Shown: in pieces, positions 61,643 to 64,000 of the stretch
Numbering within the stretch: position 1 is the stretch's first letter
Layout: every line of letters starts with the position of its first letter
Assembly (NCBI GenBank): GCA_949283935.1
Contig: CASDUJ010000008.1
Coordinates: forward strand, 1 to 64,000
Length of the DNA: 64,000 nucleotides
From: an uncultured bacterium
Lineage (GTDB): Bacteria > Cyanobacteriota > Vampirovibrionia > Gastranaerophilales > JAILCC01
Direction of reading: 5' to 3'
Program-made: the position numbers and the translations under genes
Notes under the pieces: model-generated
The model's input: the letters and a program-made list of their open reading frames with translations, nothing else
Databases searched by the model: none
What the model was told of the DNA's origin: nothing

Positions 61643-62125
61643 TTATTTCTTATCTTTGTTTTTAACGATTAACGGAATTTCTATTATTTGTGTGTTTTCA
61701 TCCGCTTTTATATATTTTTTTAGTTCTTCTGTTCCTTCACAATTTATATCACAAAGAACCTGTGTTGGAATATTAACAATTATACTTTGGTAAATTAAAT
61801 CTCTCAAGTCTATTTCTTCACAATTATTCAATTCTTCTGTAAAATCTGAAGCTTTCATCTGATGTTCTTTAGTTGTAATGGGGGTAAATGTCCCTTTAAA
61901 GTATTTTTCATCTATGTTAATATCTAATTTTTTTTCAAATGTTTTAAGACATCTTGAACATTCTAATTCTATATTAGACGTTAAATTTCCATTTACAAAA
62001 ATAAAATCCCCACTTAATTTCATAACTAACATGCCTGAAGCATGTGCTTTTAATTCAGGAAAAGTTTCGTTTATTTCTAATTTAACAGGTTTATTAGGTT
62101 CAAGTTCGTTAATATTTATAATCAT
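61643..62125 (-). CDS. DUF177 (YceD) family protein
   Basis: A 160-residue protein with the DUF177 pattern: VNGNLTSNIELECSRCLKTFEKKLDINIDEKY with CSRC, and later VLCDINCEGTEELKKYIKADEN. YceD is genetically linked to 23S rRNA maturation and sits upstream of rpmF in many bacteria, as here. Metal binding through the Cys pairs is possible. Confidence 0.85.
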   Translation of the reverse strand: MIININELEPNKPVKLEINETFPELKAHASGMLVMKLSGDFIFVNGNLTSNIELECSRCLKTFEKKLDINIDEKYFKGTFTPITTKEHQMKASDFTEELNNCEEIDLRDLIYQSIIVNIPTQVLCDINCEGTEELKKYIKADENTQIIEIPLIVKNKDKK

Positions 62126-62238
62126 TTTAATCCATTAAAATTTCTTACTGAAAAAATAATACAATAAAAATAAGCCTTTGCGTAAAATTGGTTCAAAAAT
62201 TAATTTGTAACAAACTGTAAATATTTGCATAAAAATCC

Positions 62239-62265
62239 TAAAGTTTTCTTTTAATTAGCCGATAT
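62239..62265 (+). promoter_or_regulatory. Sigma-28 (FliA/SigD) promoter of two microprotein genes
   Basis: TAAA (62239-62242), 15 bases, GCCGATAT (62258-62265): the -35 is perfect, the -10 differs only at its last base, and the spacing is ideal. It ends 40 bases before ATG 62306 in non-coding DNA. Confidence 0.85.
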
Positions 62266-62305
62266 CTTAAGTGAATTGGTAAGGTATTGTAGAAAGGCGG
62301 TATAT

Positions 62306-62479
62306 ATGGCAATAAAAGAATTTTTTAGGAAATTAAATTTTGAAATAAAAAGAAGAGAAAACACTGGAGTATTTGCCCTTTTAGAATTTTATTTTCCTGA
62401 AGAAAAAGAAGGATTTGAAGAACTTGAAGTTGGCGAATCTCAAGTAAGTATTACAGGCAAACTTCAACCAGAACGTTAG
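62306..62479 (+). CDS. 57-residue protein of the FliA regulon, unknown
   Basis: AAAGG lies just before ATG 62306; a Met at 62276 is in frame but upstream of the ribosome site. The sequence (MAIKEFFRKLNFEIKRRENT, then GVFALLEFYFPEEKEGFEEL) begins as an amphipathic basic helix and ends in an acidic, beta-prone part (QVSITGKLQ). A near-consensus FliA box precedes it. A second small gene starts nine bases after its stop. No family recognised; probable motility or chemotaxis accessory. Confidence 0.65.
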   Translation: MAIKEFFRKLNFEIKRRENTGVFALLEFYFPEEKEGFEELEVGESQVSITGKLQPER

Positions 62480-62487
62480 GAGCTAAA

Positions 62488-62634
62488 ATGGAGCAGATAA
62501 AAGAGAAAAAGAGATCTAAACGCATTTTTTCGGTGCTTTTAGATGAGATAAAAAAGCTCGAAGAGAATATTTTGGATGACAATTCTCTTGTTATGAGCGA
62601 ATACATTTCAACTGCGCACAAAAACACAAAATAA
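62488..62634 (+). CDS. 48-residue protein of the FliA regulon, unknown
   Basis: AGGAGC lies six bases before ATG 62488, overlapping the previous gene's stop region. A Lys-rich start (EQIKEKKRSKRIF) leads into an amphipathic helix (SVLLDEIKKLEENILDD) and a polar end. Weak likeness to small Spo0E-type helical hairpins (an L-E-x-x-x-L-D-x-x-x-x-V-x-x-S-E order), not enough to assign. Its stop lies one base from the YggU stop on the other strand. Confidence 0.55.
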   Translation: MEQIKEKKRSKRIFSVLLDEIKKLEENILDDNSLVMSEYISTAHKNTK

Positions 62635-62635
62635 T

Positions 62636-62944
62636 TTATTTTAAAAGATTTGCGATTTTTGTGCGCAATTCTTTTTCTGAAATGTTTACTAAAAAAGTTT
62701 TAATTTTATTTTTGTCTCCTAAAATTAATTCAATAGAATTTTTAGGAATGTTCAAAGACTTAGATAACAAAGCTAATATTTCTTTATTAGCTTTGTTTTC
62801 TATTGGAGAGGAATTAAGTTTAGCTTTTATATATTCTTTTGTAATTTCTATTATTTTAGAACTAGAAGAATTAGGAATAACTTTTACTTGAAACGTTATT
62901 CCTCTTTTATGTTTGTTTATTTGAAAATCATTGATATTTTGCAT
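62636..62944 (-). CDS. YggU/DUF167 family protein
   Basis: A 102-residue protein with the DUF167 core: FQVKVIPNSSSSKI, KAKLNSSPIENKANKEILALLSKSLNIPKNSIEL and GDKNKIKTFLV. Conserved in all domains; function unknown. I start it at ATG 62944; a TTG at 62974 would add ten hydrophobic residues. It points away from the rel gene. Confidence 0.87.
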   Translation of the reverse strand: MQNINDFQINKHKRGITFQVKVIPNSSSSKIIEITKEYIKAKLNSSPIENKANKEILALLSKSLNIPKNSIELILGDKNKIKTFLVNISEKELRTKIANLLK

Positions 62945-62995
62945 AAGACCAAAAAAGTTGTAAAATAAAAACAAAGATTAAATGAGCTTAACCAC

Positions 62996-64000
62996 ATGCC
63001 GGCAAAAACATTTGAACCTCTCGAAATTATATTAAAAAAACAAGGACGAAATCAAGAAGATATAGATAAAATAAGAGAAACCTTTGAATTTGCTTCTTCT
63101 CATCATGAAGGACAATATAGAGCAAGCGAAGAACCTTATATTATTCATCCTGTTGAAGTTGCTAAAATTCTTGTTGAATTTAAGGCCGATACACATACAA
63201 TTATGGCGGCACTTTTGCATGATATTCTTGAAGATACAAATGTTACAGCTCAAGAAATAGAAGAGAAATTTGGTCCTGATGTTTTAAAACTTGTAAACGG
63301 AGTAACAAAATTAGGGAAATTAGAATTTAAATCAAAAGAAGACAGACAAGCAGAAAATTTCAGAAAAATGTTTGTTTCTATGGCTGAAGATGTTCGGGTT
63401 ATTTTGTTAAAATTAGCTGATAGACTTCATAACATGCGAACTCTTAACCATATGCCCATAAATAAACAAAAAAGAATTGCACAAGAAACTCTTGAAATTT
63501 TTGCTCCTCTTGCTAATCGTCTAGGAATAGGAAGAATAAAAGCAGAACTTGAGGATTTGGCATTAAGATATACCGAACCTGAAAAATATTATGAAGTAGT
63601 AAAAAATGTTGCTCAAACAAAAGCAGAAAGAGATATAGTTGTTCAAACTCTTGTGGATACAATTCAAGTTTCTTTGGCAAAATCTGGTATTAAAGCAAAA
63701 ATTAAAGGAAGAGCCAAACATTATTACAGCATATACGCAAAAATGAAACGACAACAAAAAGACTACCATGAACTTTTTGATATTATTGCTGTTAGAGTAA
63801 TTGTTGATAATTTAAGAGATTGTTATGGAGTATTAGGAATAATTCATTCTACATTTAAACCTATTCCTGGCCGATTTAAAGATTACATAGCAATGCCCAA
63901 AAGTAATTTATACAGATCATTACACACCTCTGTAATAGGGCCAAGAGGTAAACCTGTAGAAATTCAAATAAGAACTCAACAAATGCATGAAGAAGCTGAA
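62996..64000 (+). CDS. Bifunctional (p)ppGpp synthetase/hydrolase Rel (5' part, runs off window)
   Basis: 335 codons are visible from ATG 62996. The HD hydrolase domain (about 40-200) is intact: HPVEVAKIL, LLHDILEDT and LADRLHNMRTL. The synthetase domain follows with KIKGRAKHYYSIYAKM, LFDIIAVRVIVDN and GRFKDYIAMPKSNLYRSLHTSV; RFKD is the charge pattern of bifunctional Rel/SpoT rather than RelA (EFDD). It sets (p)ppGpp levels in the stringent response. TGS and ACT domains lie beyond the window. Confidence 0.95.
   Translation, partial: MPAKTFEPLEIILKKQGRNQEDIDKIRETFEFASSHHEGQYRASEEPYIIHPVEVAKILVEFKADTHTIMAALLHDILEDTNVTAQEIEEKFGPDVLKLVNGVTKLGKLEFKSKEDRQAENFRKMFVSMAEDVRVILLKLADRLHNMRTLNHMPINKQKRIAQETLEIFAPLANRLGIGRIKAELEDLALRYTEPEKYYEVVKNVAQTKAERDIVVQTLVDTIQVSLAKSGIKAKIKGRAKHYYSIYAKMKRQQKDYHELFDIIAVRVIVDNLRDCYGVLGIIHSTFKPIPGRFKDYIAMPKSNLYRSLHTSVIGPRGKPVEIQIRTQQMHEEAE

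Noticed and set aside
63183-63190. GCCGATAC on the + strand
   Set aside because: Inside the rel coding region with no downstream gene start.
1-64000. CRISPR arrays, insertion sequences, prophage, toxin-antitoxin or restriction genes
   Set aside because: I looked for regular direct repeats, transposase motifs and typical gene pairs and saw none.

Overview
The window is strongly AT-rich, densely coded and free of insertion sequences, phage genes and CRISPR arrays. It looks like ordinary chromosome from a flagellated, didermal (LPS-making) bacterium. Markers for the outer membrane are lpxI, lpxB, a DUF374 acyltransferase, a KdsC-like phosphatase and rseP. Several features point to the cyanobacterial side of the tree: a PDZ + radical SAM + DUF512 protein, dnaN sitting without dnaA beside a possible origin, and a cyanobacteria-like omega subunit. 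With flagella and very low GC, my best guess is a non-photosynthetic cyanobacterial relative (Candidatus Gastranaerophilales / Vampirovibrionia, formerly Melainabacteria). That is an inference from gene content, not a database match.

Layout. 1-8 kb: the end of tgt, a DedA/SNARE-type membrane protein, a CAT-anticodon tRNA, a very large membrane-anchored glycogen-synthase-like protein, DUF512 radical SAM, comF and rseP. 8-15 kb: a long leftward run with a Pro-rich HEAT protein, flagellar chaperones (fliT-like, fliS, flaG), aroQ, a coiled-coil protein, coaD and clpB. 15-19 kb: a His/Cys-rich putative metal-responsive regulator, a neuB/kdsC-type pair for a nonulosonate or related acid sugar, a YkgJ protein and a TPR protein. 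19-30 kb: speD, flagellin, ogt, a PDZ-less HtrA-like protease, a pilin-like protein, a 743-residue coiled-coil protein, rpoZ, hpf, a DnaQ-type exonuclease, rsmD, a structured ncRNA candidate, a nitroreductase and an LCP ligase. 30.8-37 kb: a possible oriC, dnaN, recF, a patatin lipase overlapping tRNA-Met, argS and an HDOD protein. 37-46 kb: a Kef-type antiporter, fabF, acpP, a membrane-tethered Hsp20-like protein, a Gfo/Idh dehydrogenase, a second YkgJ and a GAF + degenerate HD-GYP protein. 46-57 kb: GT2, RNase E/G, TIGR03960-type radical SAM, then lpxI-lpxB-acyltransferase-pgsA-trmL and a bifunctional nuclease. 57-64 kb: a zinc-ribbon protein, a FliK-like protein, the fabG-fabD-plsX-rpmF-DUF177 operon, two microproteins, a YggU protein and the start of a bifunctional Rel.

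How it fits together. Envelope building dominates: lipid A, phospholipid and fatty acid genes, an LCP ligase and sugar genes. Motility is the second theme. Three good FliA (sigma-28) boxes lie in front of fliS, the degenerate HD-GYP gene and a pair of unknown microprotein genes, suggesting a flagellar regulon wider than the structural genes. The items most worth following are this mini-regulon, the 6S-like RNA at 27.6-27.8 kb, a CU-rich small RNA at 43.24 kb, the possible origin at 30.8-31.1 kb, the membrane-anchored GT5 protein with an altered KxGG motif, and the His/Cys-rich regulator with its own operator. I found no defence island or other self-contained novel system.
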